Shown: one piece after another, positions 23,845-32,603 of the stretch
How positions within the stretch are numbered: the first letter of the stretch is position 1
Layout of the letters: every line of letters begins with the position of its first letter
Assembly: GCF_003010935.1 (NCBI RefSeq)
Contig: NZ_PGGN01000002.1
Span: 682,001-746,000 of the forward strand
Source of the DNA: Phyllobacterium endophyticum
GTDB taxonomy: Bacteria > Pseudomonadota > Alphaproteobacteria > Rhizobiales > Rhizobiaceae
DNA length: 64,000 bases
Direction: 5' to 3'
Notes under the pieces: model-generated
What the model saw: the letters and a program-made list of their open reading frames with translations, nothing else
The model's database searches: none
Told to the model about the DNA's origin: nothing
Translations under genes and position numbers: made by a program

Positions 23845-24150
23845 ATGAATGCGGCCAACCTGCAAATTGAAGGTCTCTGTCTCGCCCTTGCATCGATAAA
23901 CCGGCTGCTCGTGGCCAAGGGGCTCGTTTCGCAAGAAGAACTGGACGTGGCATTTCAAAAGGCCGAAGCGACGGCGCACGGCGACAATCGTTTTGCGGAG
24001 GACCTGTCGCCTTCCAACAGGGATGCCGTATGTTTCCCCATCAGGGTCCTGCAGGTGGCAAATGACACCGGAGCCGAGAAACCGTGGTCGTTTTCGGAAC
24101 TCGCCAAGCTCGTCGGCGAGACGAAAGAGCCGTATAACGACCAGCGCTGA
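23845..24150 (+). CDS. Small protein of unknown function (101 aa)
   Basis: 101-residue soluble protein starting MNAANLQIEGLCLALASINRLLVAKGLVSQEEL, with an amphipathic N-terminal half and a polar C-terminus. I do not recognise a named family; the LLVAKGLVSQEELD segment resembles short helical pieces seen in other rhizobial small proteins. AGGAGGACACCAGCT gives a strong ribosome site. A perfect EcfG-type promoter lies about 200 bases upstream, so it is a probable general-stress gene. Confidence 0.65.
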   Translation: MNAANLQIEGLCLALASINRLLVAKGLVSQEELDVAFQKAEATAHGDNRFAEDLSPSNRDAVCFPIRVLQVANDTGAEKPWSFSELAKLVGETKEPYNDQR

Positions 24151-24171
24151 CTCGGATCATCCGCAACGCCC

Positions 24172-24873
24172 CTAATCGGACGCGCAGGGCCAGTTCTTTG
24201 GTGGGGTCAACCCGGCCGGCAGCTTCGTCGACCCGTCACCGCAGGCCAGGTCAATCTGCGGCTGTATCAATCCTTGGGCGGCAGATAGGTCGACCCCTTC
24301 GATCCGGGTCCGAAACATGAACGCACGGTCAAACACCGGCTTGCCGTCAAGCATGGCACCCGTAAGGTCGGCGCGCGAAAGATTGGCGAGCGAAAATCGC
24401 GCGTCAGTCAGCAGCGATTTCTGGAAATTCACCCGTCCGAGTTCTGCCTTTTCAAAATTGGCCTTTTTCAGGCTTGCACCACTTAGATCGGCGCGCTGCA
24501 ATTCTGCGCTCGCGAAAATGGCGCCATCGGCGGAAATCGTGGCGAAGTTTGCCCTATATGCCTCGATCCTCGAAAAGTTCGCGCCTGCGGCTTTGGCTCC
24601 GGCGAGAGATGCCCGCATCAAACCTGCTTTTTCCAGGTTTGCGGACTGCAGGACGGAATTTCCGAGATCTGTCCCGGTAAAATCGGTTCCCGCAAGGTTG
24701 GCTCCCTCGAGATTGCTTCCCGGAATGATGATGCTCTTCTTGGAGCACTCACTCCAGTCCAGTCCCGGTTGAGCCATGCTGTCACAATCGCCAGCGATTG
24801 CCGCGCCGCCTGTCAACGCGGAGACGGAAATGGGAAAAGCCATAAAAAGGGCCAGGGTTAATCGTCGTCGCAT
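24172..24873 (-). CDS. Secreted pentapeptide-repeat protein
   Basis: 233 residues with a signal peptide (MRRRLTLALFMAFPISVSALTGGAAIAG) and a right-handed quadrilateral helix of A(D/N)LxX repeats from about 50 to 190, for example SNLEGANLAGTDFTGTDLGN and AELQRADLSGASLKKANFEK. Cysteines at 30, 43 and in the tail may form disulfides in the periplasm. Such proteins are structural; some bind DNA gyrase, but a periplasmic one cannot. It stands alone, 22 bp beyond the stop of the convergent 101-residue gene. Confidence 0.88.
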   Translation of the reverse strand: MRRRLTLALFMAFPISVSALTGGAAIAGDCDSMAQPGLDWSECSKKSIIIPGSNLEGANLAGTDFTGTDLGNSVLQSANLEKAGLMRASLAGAKAAGANFSRIEAYRANFATISADGAIFASAELQRADLSGASLKKANFEKAELGRVNFQKSLLTDARFSLANLSRADLTGAMLDGKPVFDRAFMFRTRIEGVDLSAAQGLIQPQIDLACGDGSTKLPAGLTPPKNWPCASD

Positions 24874-24974
24874 TGCATGAGAACTCCTTCAAACAGGAGA
24901 ATGGCTCCTTACTGACGCAATTTCAATTCAGATAAATCGCGGCCTCGATTTTGTGCGTGTGGGTTGCTGCCAAT

Positions 24975-25910
24975 CTATTCCGGTGAACGTAATAGCGCTT
25001 GCGCCATGCAATGAATGCCGCCTCCCGTTTTGGAGATTTCGCTCATATCGACCGCCGCAACATCAAACCCGGTTGCCTTCAGCTTATCGATGAGTGTCTT
25101 GCTCGATGTGGGTGCAATGATGCGATCTTTGCCAAGTGACATGAAGTTGCATCCGAGATTCATCGTGTCCTGAAATGGCACATCGATAATTTCGTGACCT
25201 TTGCCTTTCAGCCAGTCGACGATGGCCGGTTCGGTGCAGGCAAGACATACGGCCGTCAGTTTCGGCGCAATCGGGACCACCATCAGGTCGATATGGACAT
25301 AATACTCGTCGATGAAGGCGAGTCGCGTCTCCCAGCCCTCCTTGCGGAACCATTCTTCCACCTGGCGTGCGCCCTCTTCCTGCGTACGTGCGCCGCCGCA
25401 GCCGATCAGCACGCAACCTTCTTCAATCACATTGAAGTCGCCGCCCTCGAAGGTTCCCGCGGTCACCATGTCATAGATCGGGATGCCCAGCCGCTCGTAA
25501 GTGCGGATGGCAGCATAGTTTTCGCCCCGCCGCCACCAGTTCGCCATAGCGGTGATGATTGCGCCATAGGGCGTCATGACGCTGGAATCACGGGAATAGA
25601 CCTGCATCGGCAGCTCGGGCGATGGCTCGTGCCAGTGGATGTTCACGCCAAAATGCTCGTAAGCCGCGACCAGCTCCTTATGCTGGGCCTGAGCCGTCTG
25701 AATATTGCATGGCGCCTCCCGCAAATGTTTGCGCGAGAGCGAACTTGTCGCCATATGCCTCAAAAAGGCAGGCGAGCCGAGAAGCACATCGGTAAGGGGA
25801 TCGGTTTCGTTGCGAAACCCCCAGCCGTTCAGCGGCTTGGTGCCGCCGTTCGGGTTTCGCCGCTTCAGCGTGAATGCATTCGCCTCAAAGCCCTGTTCAT
25901 GACGTGTCAT
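24975..25910 (-). CDS. Amidinotransferase/arginine deiminase-fold hydrolase (DDAH-like)
   Basis: 311-residue protein of the guanidino-group-modifying superfamily. The catalytic set is present: the acidic loop GTFEGGDFNVIEEG (near 165-178), the histidine in YYVHIDLMVVP (near 215) and the nucleophilic cysteine in KTGGGIHCMAQ (near 303). Such enzymes deiminate arginine or dimethylarginine or transfer an amidino group. The ATG at 25910 has GGAG 8 bases before it. It lies 11 bp after the M20 hydrolase gene on the same strand, so both likely process one guanidino- or amide-bearing compound. Exact substrate unknown. Confidence 0.87.
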   Translation of the reverse strand: MTRHEQGFEANAFTLKRRNPNGGTKPLNGWGFRNETDPLTDVLLGSPAFLRHMATSSLSRKHLREAPCNIQTAQAQHKELVAAYEHFGVNIHWHEPSPELPMQVYSRDSSVMTPYGAIITAMANWWRRGENYAAIRTYERLGIPIYDMVTAGTFEGGDFNVIEEGCVLIGCGGARTQEEGARQVEEWFRKEGWETRLAFIDEYYVHIDLMVVPIAPKLTAVCLACTEPAIVDWLKGKGHEIIDVPFQDTMNLGCNFMSLGKDRIIAPTSSKTLIDKLKATGFDVAAVDMSEISKTGGGIHCMAQALLRSPE

Positions 25911-25921
25911 CGGACTGTCTC

Positions 25922-27511
25922 CTATTGTGGCGCGTTTGGTATCCACCACTCGCGACCGCGCGCAGTTGTTATATATTCCGGCCAGCGGAAATGGATCGGT
26001 GGCTCGTAGTCGCAAAGCGGCGCAATCCATTTTGCGCCGCCGATACCGCCGCCTGTCCGCTCGATGAATTCTTGCCTGGCCTTGCCTCGCGCGGCCTCGT
26101 CCTCGAAGAGCCGCAGAGCTGTAAGAGCGATAGTCCTGGCGGCGCAGTTGACCATCGGATCGATCGTTTCAGGAAGGCCGCCAAGCGCATTCATCACCCA
26201 GCCCGGGTAAGCGAAGCCCTTTGGAGCCTTCAGAGCCGGCCGCGCCACGTAGAAACGGACTGTCGGCGCATGCCAGGTCATGTCGGTATAGTCATCCGAG
26301 GTGGAATTGATCTGCGACGGCGGCAGGTCGCGGCGCAAGATTGCCTCGGCCTCGTGCGGCGATATCAATCGCTCGCATTCGTCGATGAATGGGTGCTCCA
26401 TTGCTTCAATGTCCGCATTCAGCTGTATCTCTCGTGCAATTGTCTTGGCCCCGTCGCTCCAATGCGGCGGGCCGACGATGTTGAGTGCGTCCCATGTGAT
26501 TTCAGCCATGGCGTGATTGGCGAGCCCCGGGCGGGACTTGCAGACCCAATGCCGTTCGACCCTGCAGCCCGTCATTGCCGCAGCGTGCTCGGCATTTCGG
26601 TCCAGCGCTTCGGTCACCTGCTCGGCCATGGCAATCGTCGGCACCCGCATCATGTACTGGATTTCGGCCAGTCCTGCTGGAAGATTGTCGGCAGTCGCCT
26701 GCCCCGCCGTGAGTATGGCCTCGCTGATCGACCAGCCGCCTTGATGGGGCAGCATGGAATCGCGCAATGCTTTCGATGCCATGTACATCATCATCAACGC
26801 ATCGTTGGCGCCGGGTGCACGAACCGCTGAGTGCGACTGCGGGATAGGCGCGCCGTCACTCAGACCCCAGCGCTCCGGCTGGTCGCAGATGAACCGGTAA
26901 ATCATCGAATAGGCTGCACCGCAATGCGTATCCCAGCGCACGGTGTTGCACAGCGGCAGCATGTAGAACGGATGGAACGATATCATCCCATCCAGCCCGT
27001 CATAGTAACCCTTGGCGGCATGGATCGGCTTCGAGCCGCGCACTTTTTCGGCCGGCTCGCCTGTAAAGCGCAATGTACCGGCGATACCATGCTTCTCCAT
27101 GGCGGCCTTGGTCGCGAGCAATCCGCCCAGACTTGATATGCCGAGACCGGAATGCGGATCAGTGTGGCCGCCAGCGTGCTCGTTCAATCCGGGTCGCGGC
27201 CGTTTGACTGTCGATGCGTCCTGGCAGTTGCCGGGCACGGCGTCATATTCCGCATACATGCCGACGACAGGCGAATTGCCGCTCATACCAGCCTTGTTCG
27301 TCCAGTGAGCACAGAACGCCGTCGGCATCCCACCTGAGCCGGTCTCGACGTCGAAACCTTCCTGCCGCAGCCGCGTCACATACCAATCCGCCGATTGATA
27401 TTCCCGCCATGCCGTTTCACCGAAATCAAAAATCGTGCGGGTCCAGGAAGACAGATCCGCCCTGTGCGCTTCAATGAATCCGAGTGCCGAGGTTGCAGCT
27501 GCCGTAACCAA
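25922..27511 (-). CDS. M20-family amidohydrolase (AbgB-like)
   Basis: 529-residue metal-dependent amidohydrolase. The metal-binding pattern appears as GHTDPHSGLG (near 115), the general base region as RFTGEPAEKVRG (near 150) and a further metal histidine as DGMISFHPFYMLP (near 175), with a lid or dimer domain around 195-320. It resembles the AbgB branch that splits p-aminobenzoyl-glutamate or indole-acyl amino acids. The start is a TTG at 27511, supported by GGGAG 7 bases upstream and no ATG close by. It is divergent from a LysR gene, the probable regulator. Confidence 0.87.
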   Translation of the reverse strand: MVTAAATSALGFIEAHRADLSSWTRTIFDFGETAWREYQSADWYVTRLRQEGFDVETGSGGMPTAFCAHWTNKAGMSGNSPVVGMYAEYDAVPGNCQDASTVKRPRPGLNEHAGGHTDPHSGLGISSLGGLLATKAAMEKHGIAGTLRFTGEPAEKVRGSKPIHAAKGYYDGLDGMISFHPFYMLPLCNTVRWDTHCGAAYSMIYRFICDQPERWGLSDGAPIPQSHSAVRAPGANDALMMMYMASKALRDSMLPHQGGWSISEAILTAGQATADNLPAGLAEIQYMMRVPTIAMAEQVTEALDRNAEHAAAMTGCRVERHWVCKSRPGLANHAMAEITWDALNIVGPPHWSDGAKTIAREIQLNADIEAMEHPFIDECERLISPHEAEAILRRDLPPSQINSTSDDYTDMTWHAPTVRFYVARPALKAPKGFAYPGWVMNALGGLPETIDPMVNCAARTIALTALRLFEDEAARGKARQEFIERTGGGIGGAKWIAPLCDYEPPIHFRWPEYITTARGREWWIPNAPQ

Positions 27512-27618
27512 ATTCTGTCTCCCGCTGTGGGCAGATAATCATCTGGAAGACAATACAAAAAGTGATATGTTTTTTCAAAACGTGCAAATTCTATTCACCC
27601 CTCTTTCAAGGATCAGGC

Positions 27619-28509
27619 ATGCGAATACCGTCCACCCAGGCACTTCGCGCGCTGGAGAGCTTTGCGAGACATGGTAGCGTCTGGCGGTCGGCCGAGGAGC
27701 TGAACCTGACGCGTAGCGCTGTCAGTCACCAGTTGCGCTTGCTCGAACGGGATCTGGGTTTCGAATTGCTGCAACGGGACGGCAAGGGGGTTACGCTGAC
27801 ACCGCGCGGGCGAAAATACGCCAATGACGTTCGTAACGCCCTCATTGTCATCGACGATGCCGGCGGGCGGCAAACCCCTGCAGGCACTGGCGGATCCTTG
27901 TGCATCAGCTGCACAGCCGGTTTCGCGTCTCTCTGGTTATGCACCCATATCGCCGAGTTTCAGGAAAAATACCCGGACGTTGCATTGCGCATTCTAACGC
28001 CTCGCAGATTAGATGACGTGAGCGATGCCAGCGTCGATCTTTTCATCGCGTTCGGCGACGGCAACTGGCCCAATCGATCCGTCGAGCTTCTATGCGAGGT
28101 GGAATTTACGCCATTGTGCAGTCCGGTCCTGCTCAACAATCTCGGCGGTATCGCCGAGCCCAAGGATATCTTGCGCGCGCCGTTGCTGCACCTCGGGGAT
28201 TTTGACGACTGGACCCGCTGGCTCGCTCTCGCCAACGTGCATAATCCGGATTCAGAGCGCGGAATCGTGTTTTCCGACATGAATCTCGTATACTCGGCGG
28301 CAATTACTGCTCAAGGTATTGCCATGGGTGATGAACTCACCTGCCGCAAGGCCATGAGGGCGGGACAACTGATCCGGCCGTTCGATCTCAGCATCAAATC
28401 TCCAAAATCATACTTCCTCGTCACCGATTTTGCGAGAATGGATCATCCCGCCCAGCTTGCATTCACGGAATGGCTGAAGTCCCGACTGTCGCAAACCCGC
28501 AATGCCTGA
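27619..28509 (+). CDS. LysR-family transcriptional regulator (GcvA-like)
   Basis: 296 residues. The winged helix-turn-helix (about 1-62) reads STQALRALESFARHGSVWRSAEELNLTRSAVSHQLRLLERDLG, and the effector domain (about 88-290) reads SLCISCTAGFASLWLCTHIAEF. The pattern fits the GcvA branch. The ATG at 27619 with AAGGA is chosen over an upstream open frame. It sits between the divergent hydrolase operon and the PotABCD-type importer, so it may control both. Confidence 0.92.
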   Translation: MRIPSTQALRALESFARHGSVWRSAEELNLTRSAVSHQLRLLERDLGFELLQRDGKGVTLTPRGRKYANDVRNALIVIDDAGGRQTPAGTGGSLCISCTAGFASLWLCTHIAEFQEKYPDVALRILTPRRLDDVSDASVDLFIAFGDGNWPNRSVELLCEVEFTPLCSPVLLNNLGGIAEPKDILRAPLLHLGDFDDWTRWLALANVHNPDSERGIVFSDMNLVYSAAITAQGIAMGDELTCRKAMRAGQLIRPFDLSIKSPKSYFLVTDFARMDHPAQLAFTEWLKSRLSQTRNA

Positions 28510-28536
28510 GCCGCAGGAGGGCGTCCGGGCGATGGC

Positions 28537-28551
28537 GTGAATTTCATTCAC
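28537..28551. promoter_or_regulatory. Palindrome GTGAAT-N3-ATTCAC ahead of the importer operon
   Basis: A perfect 6+6 inverted repeat around TTC, 80 bases before the ATPase start and just after the LysR gene. ATTC/GAAT-type dyads suit LysR proteins, so it is a candidate regulator site for the transport operon. Confidence 0.4.
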
Positions 28552-28631
28552 GTGTCGCGGCAATATAATTCAATTGTCGTGACGGCGGATTGTGCCTAGG
28601 CTTTCTGTAAAAGCAGGGGAAAGAGGTCTCA

Positions 28632-29738
28632 ATGCCTCAAAGCATGCAACCGGGCGATGCGAAAGCCGCCGAGATCAAGGCCGTGTCGATCGGTAAGACA
28701 TTCGGTGCGTTTCATGCGCTGAAGAACCTTTCGCTCGATATAGGCCGAGGCGAGTTTCTCACGCTTCTCGGGCCGTCTGGATCTGGCAAGACAACATTCC
28801 TCATGATCCTCGCCGGTTTTACGGCCCCGACCACCGGCCGCCTGATGATGGACGGCAGGGATATTACCGATGTCCCGGCCGAAGATCGCTCGTACGGAAT
28901 GGTGTTTCAGGGCTACGCGCTGTTTCCACACCTTACCGTTGAGCAGAACATCGCCTTCCCCTTGAAGGTTCGCGGACGCTCGTCTGCGGACATCAAGCGA
29001 AAAGTGGGCGACATGATAACTCGGGTCGGGCTCGGCGGACACGAGAAGAAGCTTCCTGCAAAACTCTCGGGCGGCCAGCAACAGCGCGTCGCCCTCGCCC
29101 GCGCTCTGGTGTTCGAACCCTCGGTTCTCCTGCTCGATGAACCATTTTCCGCACTCGACAAGAACCTGCGTGAAATGATGCAGCAGGAAGTCAAGCGTTT
29201 GCACGAAGAGACCGGCACGACATTCGTCTTCGTCACCCATGACCAATCGGAAGCGCTTGCCCTATCCTCGCGTGTCGCCATTTTCAACCAGGGCGAACTG
29301 TTGCAGGTCGGCAAGCCTCAGGACGTCTATGAGCGGCCCACGAACCGTTTCGTTGCCGAATTTCTGGGTGAAATCAATCTTCTCCCGCTCGAAAAAGTGG
29401 AAGTGAATGGCGAACGGGCTGCCGGCAAGTTTGAGGATCGGACGATCATCGTCAACCAGTCCATTGCTCTTGCGGGCAAGACAGCTGTCGCCGCGGTACG
29501 TCCCGAGCACATGTTCATTTCGGCAGCGCCGCAAGCCTCGGACTGCAACGCAATCACCTGCCGCGTCGAAGGCGCCACATATTTCGGCGCGTCGACCAAA
29601 TATCACTTGCGCACGCGCAGTGGCATGAGTCTTGCCGTCTCGATGCCGACGGCACTGGCGTCGCCCATCGCGCACCAATCCGACGTGTGGGTATCGTGGC
29701 CGGTGCACCAGGGCTTTTTGTTGCCTGACGCGGGTTAG
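28632..29738 (+). CDS. ABC transporter ATP-binding protein, PotA type
   Basis: 368-residue ATPase with Walker A GPSGSGKTT near 50, the signature LSGGQQQRVALARAL near 145, Walker B VLLLDEPFSALD near 165 and the switch histidine in FVFVTHDQ near 203. A C-terminal TOBE domain (about 285-365) is present. The family imports polyamines, iron, opines or related small molecules. First gene of an operon with the binding protein and two permeases; AAAGAGG precedes the ATG. Confidence 0.92.
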   Translation: MPQSMQPGDAKAAEIKAVSIGKTFGAFHALKNLSLDIGRGEFLTLLGPSGSGKTTFLMILAGFTAPTTGRLMMDGRDITDVPAEDRSYGMVFQGYALFPHLTVEQNIAFPLKVRGRSSADIKRKVGDMITRVGLGGHEKKLPAKLSGGQQQRVALARALVFEPSVLLLDEPFSALDKNLREMMQQEVKRLHEETGTTFVFVTHDQSEALALSSRVAIFNQGELLQVGKPQDVYERPTNRFVAEFLGEINLLPLEKVEVNGERAAGKFEDRTIIVNQSIALAGKTAVAAVRPEHMFISAAPQASDCNAITCRVEGATYFGASTKYHLRTRSGMSLAVSMPTALASPIAHQSDVWVSWPVHQGFLLPDAG

Positions 29739-29781
29739 GCGGCATCAGGAATGTAACCATAATAATCCAGAGGGAAACAAA

Positions 29782-30897
29782 ATGGATAATGCATTTCAAA
29801 AGGACTGCCTCGAAATACTTGCCGCCAAAGTCGAGAATGGCGAGATAAGCCGCCGCAGGTTTACCCAGATGGCAGCCATGCTGCTCGCGGGTGCACCGGC
29901 GCTGCTGCGTTCAACCGGTTCCTACGCTCAGGCCAAGGAGCTCGTTCTGGTCAATTGGGGCGGCGATGCGGTCACGGCCTATGACAAGGCTTACGGTCAG
30001 CCTTTCACCAAGGAAACGGGCGTGACCGTCAAGATGGACGGCTCGGGGCCAACGGAAGGCGCCATCACCGCACAGTTCAAGAGCGGCAAGCCCACCTGGG
30101 ATCTGGTGGATATCGACCCGTTCTCCGGTATTTCTCTCGGCAAGCAGGGCATGCTCGAGGAGATCGATTACAATATCGTCGACAAGAACAAGATGCGGCC
30201 CGGCTTCGGATGGGATCATGCTGCGTCCACCTATTTCTTCTCCTATATCATCGCCTATGACTCGTCGAAGTTCGGCGATCAGGCGCCAACCGGCATGGCC
30301 GATTTCTTCGACGTCAAGAAATTCCCCGGCAAACGCTCGCTGTACAAGTGGGGCTCGGCCATGTGGGAAGCGGCTCTGCTCGCCGATGGCGTTGCACCCG
30401 AGAAACTATATCCGCTCGATCTCAAGCGCGCTCATGACAAGATCGCCGCGTTCAAGGAAAATGTCGTCGCATACTGGGGGGGTGGGGCGGAAAGCCAGTC
30501 GGTCCTGATGGACGGCGAAGCGTCGATGGCTCTTATCTGGTCGACGCGCGCCTCATTGCTCGAGCAGGATTCCGGCGGCAATATCAAGTTCATCTGGGAT
30601 CAGGGGCTGATTTCGCCCGGCGCGCTCGGTGTCATGAAAGGCAATCCCGGCGGCAAGGACAACGCGATGAAGTTCATCGCCAGCGCGCAGACGCCCGAGC
30701 GCCAGCTTGAGATGTTCAACATGCTTGGCCAGGGCCCGGCAAATCCCGCCACCGACGCACTGATCCCGGCCGACAAGAAGCGTATCAATCCGGTCGACCC
30801 GGCCAATATGTCGAAGCAGGTCCCGCTTGACATGGAGTGGTATGCGGAAAACTACGGCAAGGCGTTCGACGAGTATACCAAGGTCATCTCGGCCTGA
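29782..30897 (+). CDS. Periplasmic binding protein, PotD-like, with twin-arginine signal
   Basis: 371-residue extracellular solute-binding protein. The N-terminus carries a twin-arginine motif and hydrophobic stretch (SRRRFTQMAAMLLAGAPALL, residues 24-43), so export is probably by Tat in a folded state. The mature part follows the PotD/spermidine-putrescine pattern: LVLVNWGGDAVTAYDKAYGQPFTKETGV and MALIWSTRASLLEQDSGG. The substrate is not readable. The frame is open upstream, but MDNAFQKD at 29782 with AGGGAAACAA is the true start. Confidence 0.9.
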   Translation: MDNAFQKDCLEILAAKVENGEISRRRFTQMAAMLLAGAPALLRSTGSYAQAKELVLVNWGGDAVTAYDKAYGQPFTKETGVTVKMDGSGPTEGAITAQFKSGKPTWDLVDIDPFSGISLGKQGMLEEIDYNIVDKNKMRPGFGWDHAASTYFFSYIIAYDSSKFGDQAPTGMADFFDVKKFPGKRSLYKWGSAMWEAALLADGVAPEKLYPLDLKRAHDKIAAFKENVVAYWGGGAESQSVLMDGEASMALIWSTRASLLEQDSGGNIKFIWDQGLISPGALGVMKGNPGGKDNAMKFIASAQTPERQLEMFNMLGQGPANPATDALIPADKKRINPVDPANMSKQVPLDMEWYAENYGKAFDEYTKVISA

Positions 30898-30902
30898 TTG
30901 CC

Positions 30903-30934
30903 CTTGGCGCGGAAGTTGAACCTTCCGCGCCAAG
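30903..30934 (+). other. Intercistronic hairpin after the binding-protein gene
   Basis: CTTGGCGCGGAAG pairs perfectly with CTTCCGCGCCAAG around TTGAAC, a 13-bp stem with no T-run after it. It sits 6 bases after the binding-protein stop and 28 bases before the permease start. Such hairpins stabilise the upstream mRNA part, so the binding protein is made in excess over the membrane parts. Confidence 0.7.
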
Positions 30935-30961
30935 CAATTGATCTGTAAGCAGGAAGAGTGA

Positions 30962-31789
30962 ATGCAGTCAGCCACATCAAGAAAACTTCTGCTGCTGGCG
31001 CCGCTCCTGCTGTTCCTTGGGCTTGCCTATGTCGTTCCGTTCCTCGGGGTCGTCCGCTGGAGTTTTACCATGCCGGAAGTTGGCCTCGGCCAATATCGGG
31101 CGCTTTTGACGGACCCGCTTGTTCAGTCTGTCTTCACGCGTACGCTGCGGATCTGCCTCATCGTAACTGCGGCGGTGCTCGTGACAGCCTATGCGATCGC
31201 CTATGTGTGGGTGCGGGGCAGTTCGGTTCAACGCATGCTTGCGGAGTTCTGCATACTGGTCCCATTCTGGATATCGGTGCTGACGCGCGCCTTTGGCTGG
31301 CTCGCGATGCTGTCCAATCGCGGCCTGATCAACACCTGGTTGCAATCGGCCGGGATCATAAGCGAGCCGCTGGCGCTGGCGCGCAACGAACTTGGCGTCA
31401 TCATCGGCATGACGCACTTCCTCATTCCCTTCGCAGTCTTCCCGATCGCCTCGGCAATGCGCAGCATCGATGAGCGTGTCCTGCTCGCCGCCCGTGGCAT
31501 GGGTGCCTCGCGTACGCGCACTTTCTGGACCGTATTCGTGCCGCTTACCTATGGCGGCCTGGCTGGCGCGGCACTGATCGTCTTCGTTTTTGCACTTGGT
31601 TTCTTCGTGACCCCGGCAATCCTCGGCGGCGGTCGCAGCGTCATGGTGGCTGAACTGGTTTACCTGCGCATCTTCCAAAGCCCGGACTGGGGCCTGGGTT
31701 CGGCGATCAGCGTCGTGCTCGTGCTGTTCATCGGTATCCTTCTTGCGCTCATGCGGCGCTTTATCAAACCCGCGCATCTGGTTGGATAA
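30962..31789 (+). CDS. ABC transporter permease, PotB type
   Basis: 275-residue inner-membrane permease with about six helices and the cytoplasmic EAA loop LLAARGMGASRTRTFWTVFVPLTYGG (near 178-203) that contacts the ATPase. The layout matches PotB of spermidine/putrescine-class importers. GGAAGAGTGA lies before the ATG. Next permease starts one base after the stop codon. Confidence 0.9.
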   Translation: MQSATSRKLLLLAPLLLFLGLAYVVPFLGVVRWSFTMPEVGLGQYRALLTDPLVQSVFTRTLRICLIVTAAVLVTAYAIAYVWVRGSSVQRMLAEFCILVPFWISVLTRAFGWLAMLSNRGLINTWLQSAGIISEPLALARNELGVIIGMTHFLIPFAVFPIASAMRSIDERVLLAARGMGASRTRTFWTVFVPLTYGGLAGAALIVFVFALGFFVTPAILGGGRSVMVAELVYLRIFQSPDWGLGSAISVVLVLFIGILLALMRRFIKPAHLVG

Positions 31790-31790
31790 C

Positions 31791-32603
31791 ATGACTTCAT
31801 CCCGCCCCGGTCCCGTCATACTGATCGTTGCGACAGCGGTAGCTCTCTTCCTGCTGATGCCTTTGATCGCAGTCGTTCCGGTGTCGTTCACGCCGGCGCG
31901 CTTTCTCTCGATGCCCTCCGACACGCTGTCCCTGCGGCACTATCAGGCGCTGTTGGACAATCCGGCCTGGGGACAGAGTATCCTGCTCAGCCTGCGCATC
32001 GGCGTCTTGTCCAGCGCTATCGCAACCGTACTTGCCACCATGTTCGGGCTTGGCATCTGGATGTTCCAGCCTCGCTTCTCGGCGTTGCTGATCGGCTTCG
32101 TCCTTTTGCCATTGGTGGTGCCACCCGTCGTTTCGGCCATGACCCTCTATTTCCTAATGACTACCCTGTCAGGTTTCAACAACTGGATTGGCTACGACAC
32201 CTGGCTCGGGGTCGCGCTCGCCCATGCGGTGATGATCACGCCCTTCGCGGTTGTGCTCATTCTCGTCGCGCTATTTCAGGTCGACCGGCGCATTGATCTT
32301 GCCGCACGCGGACTTGGTGCCAATCTGGCCACGCGCGCCTTCAAGATCATCATTCCGAACATCAAGTTTGGCATCGCGACCGCTGCGCTCCTTTCTTTCG
32401 TGCTGTCCTGGGAGGAAATCGGCGTCACGCTGTTCATCACCAGCGTCAATGCGATTACCCTGCCCCGCCTCATGTGGATGGGACTGCGTGACAATATCGA
32501 TCCGGCGATCGCCGCGATCTCGGTTCTGCTGATCGCTATCACGGCGCTCATCCTCGCCTTCAGAATTTACATCGACCGGCGCAGGACGACGGATCCGCAA
32601 TGA
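31791..32603 (+). CDS. ABC transporter permease, PotC type
   Basis: 270-residue partner permease with six helices and the EAA loop DLAARGLGANLATRAFKIIIPNIKFG (near 180-205). The ATG at 31791 is one base after the upstream stop; the frame is open further upstream inside the previous gene, which is not used. Its stop overlaps the start of the FAD dehydrogenase by four bases (ATGA), placing that enzyme in the same operon. Confidence 0.9.
   Translation: MTSSRPGPVILIVATAVALFLLMPLIAVVPVSFTPARFLSMPSDTLSLRHYQALLDNPAWGQSILLSLRIGVLSSAIATVLATMFGLGIWMFQPRFSALLIGFVLLPLVVPPVVSAMTLYFLMTTLSGFNNWIGYDTWLGVALAHAVMITPFAVVLILVALFQVDRRIDLAARGLGANLATRAFKIIIPNIKFGIATAALLSFVLSWEEIGVTLFITSVNAITLPRLMWMGLRDNIDPAIAAISVLLIAITALILAFRIYIDRRRTTDPQ

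Noticed and set aside
30977-31924. 315-codon minus-strand frame over the PotB-type permease
   Set aside because: Its translation is polar and repetitive without family features, whereas the plus strand gives a membrane protein with an EAA loop.
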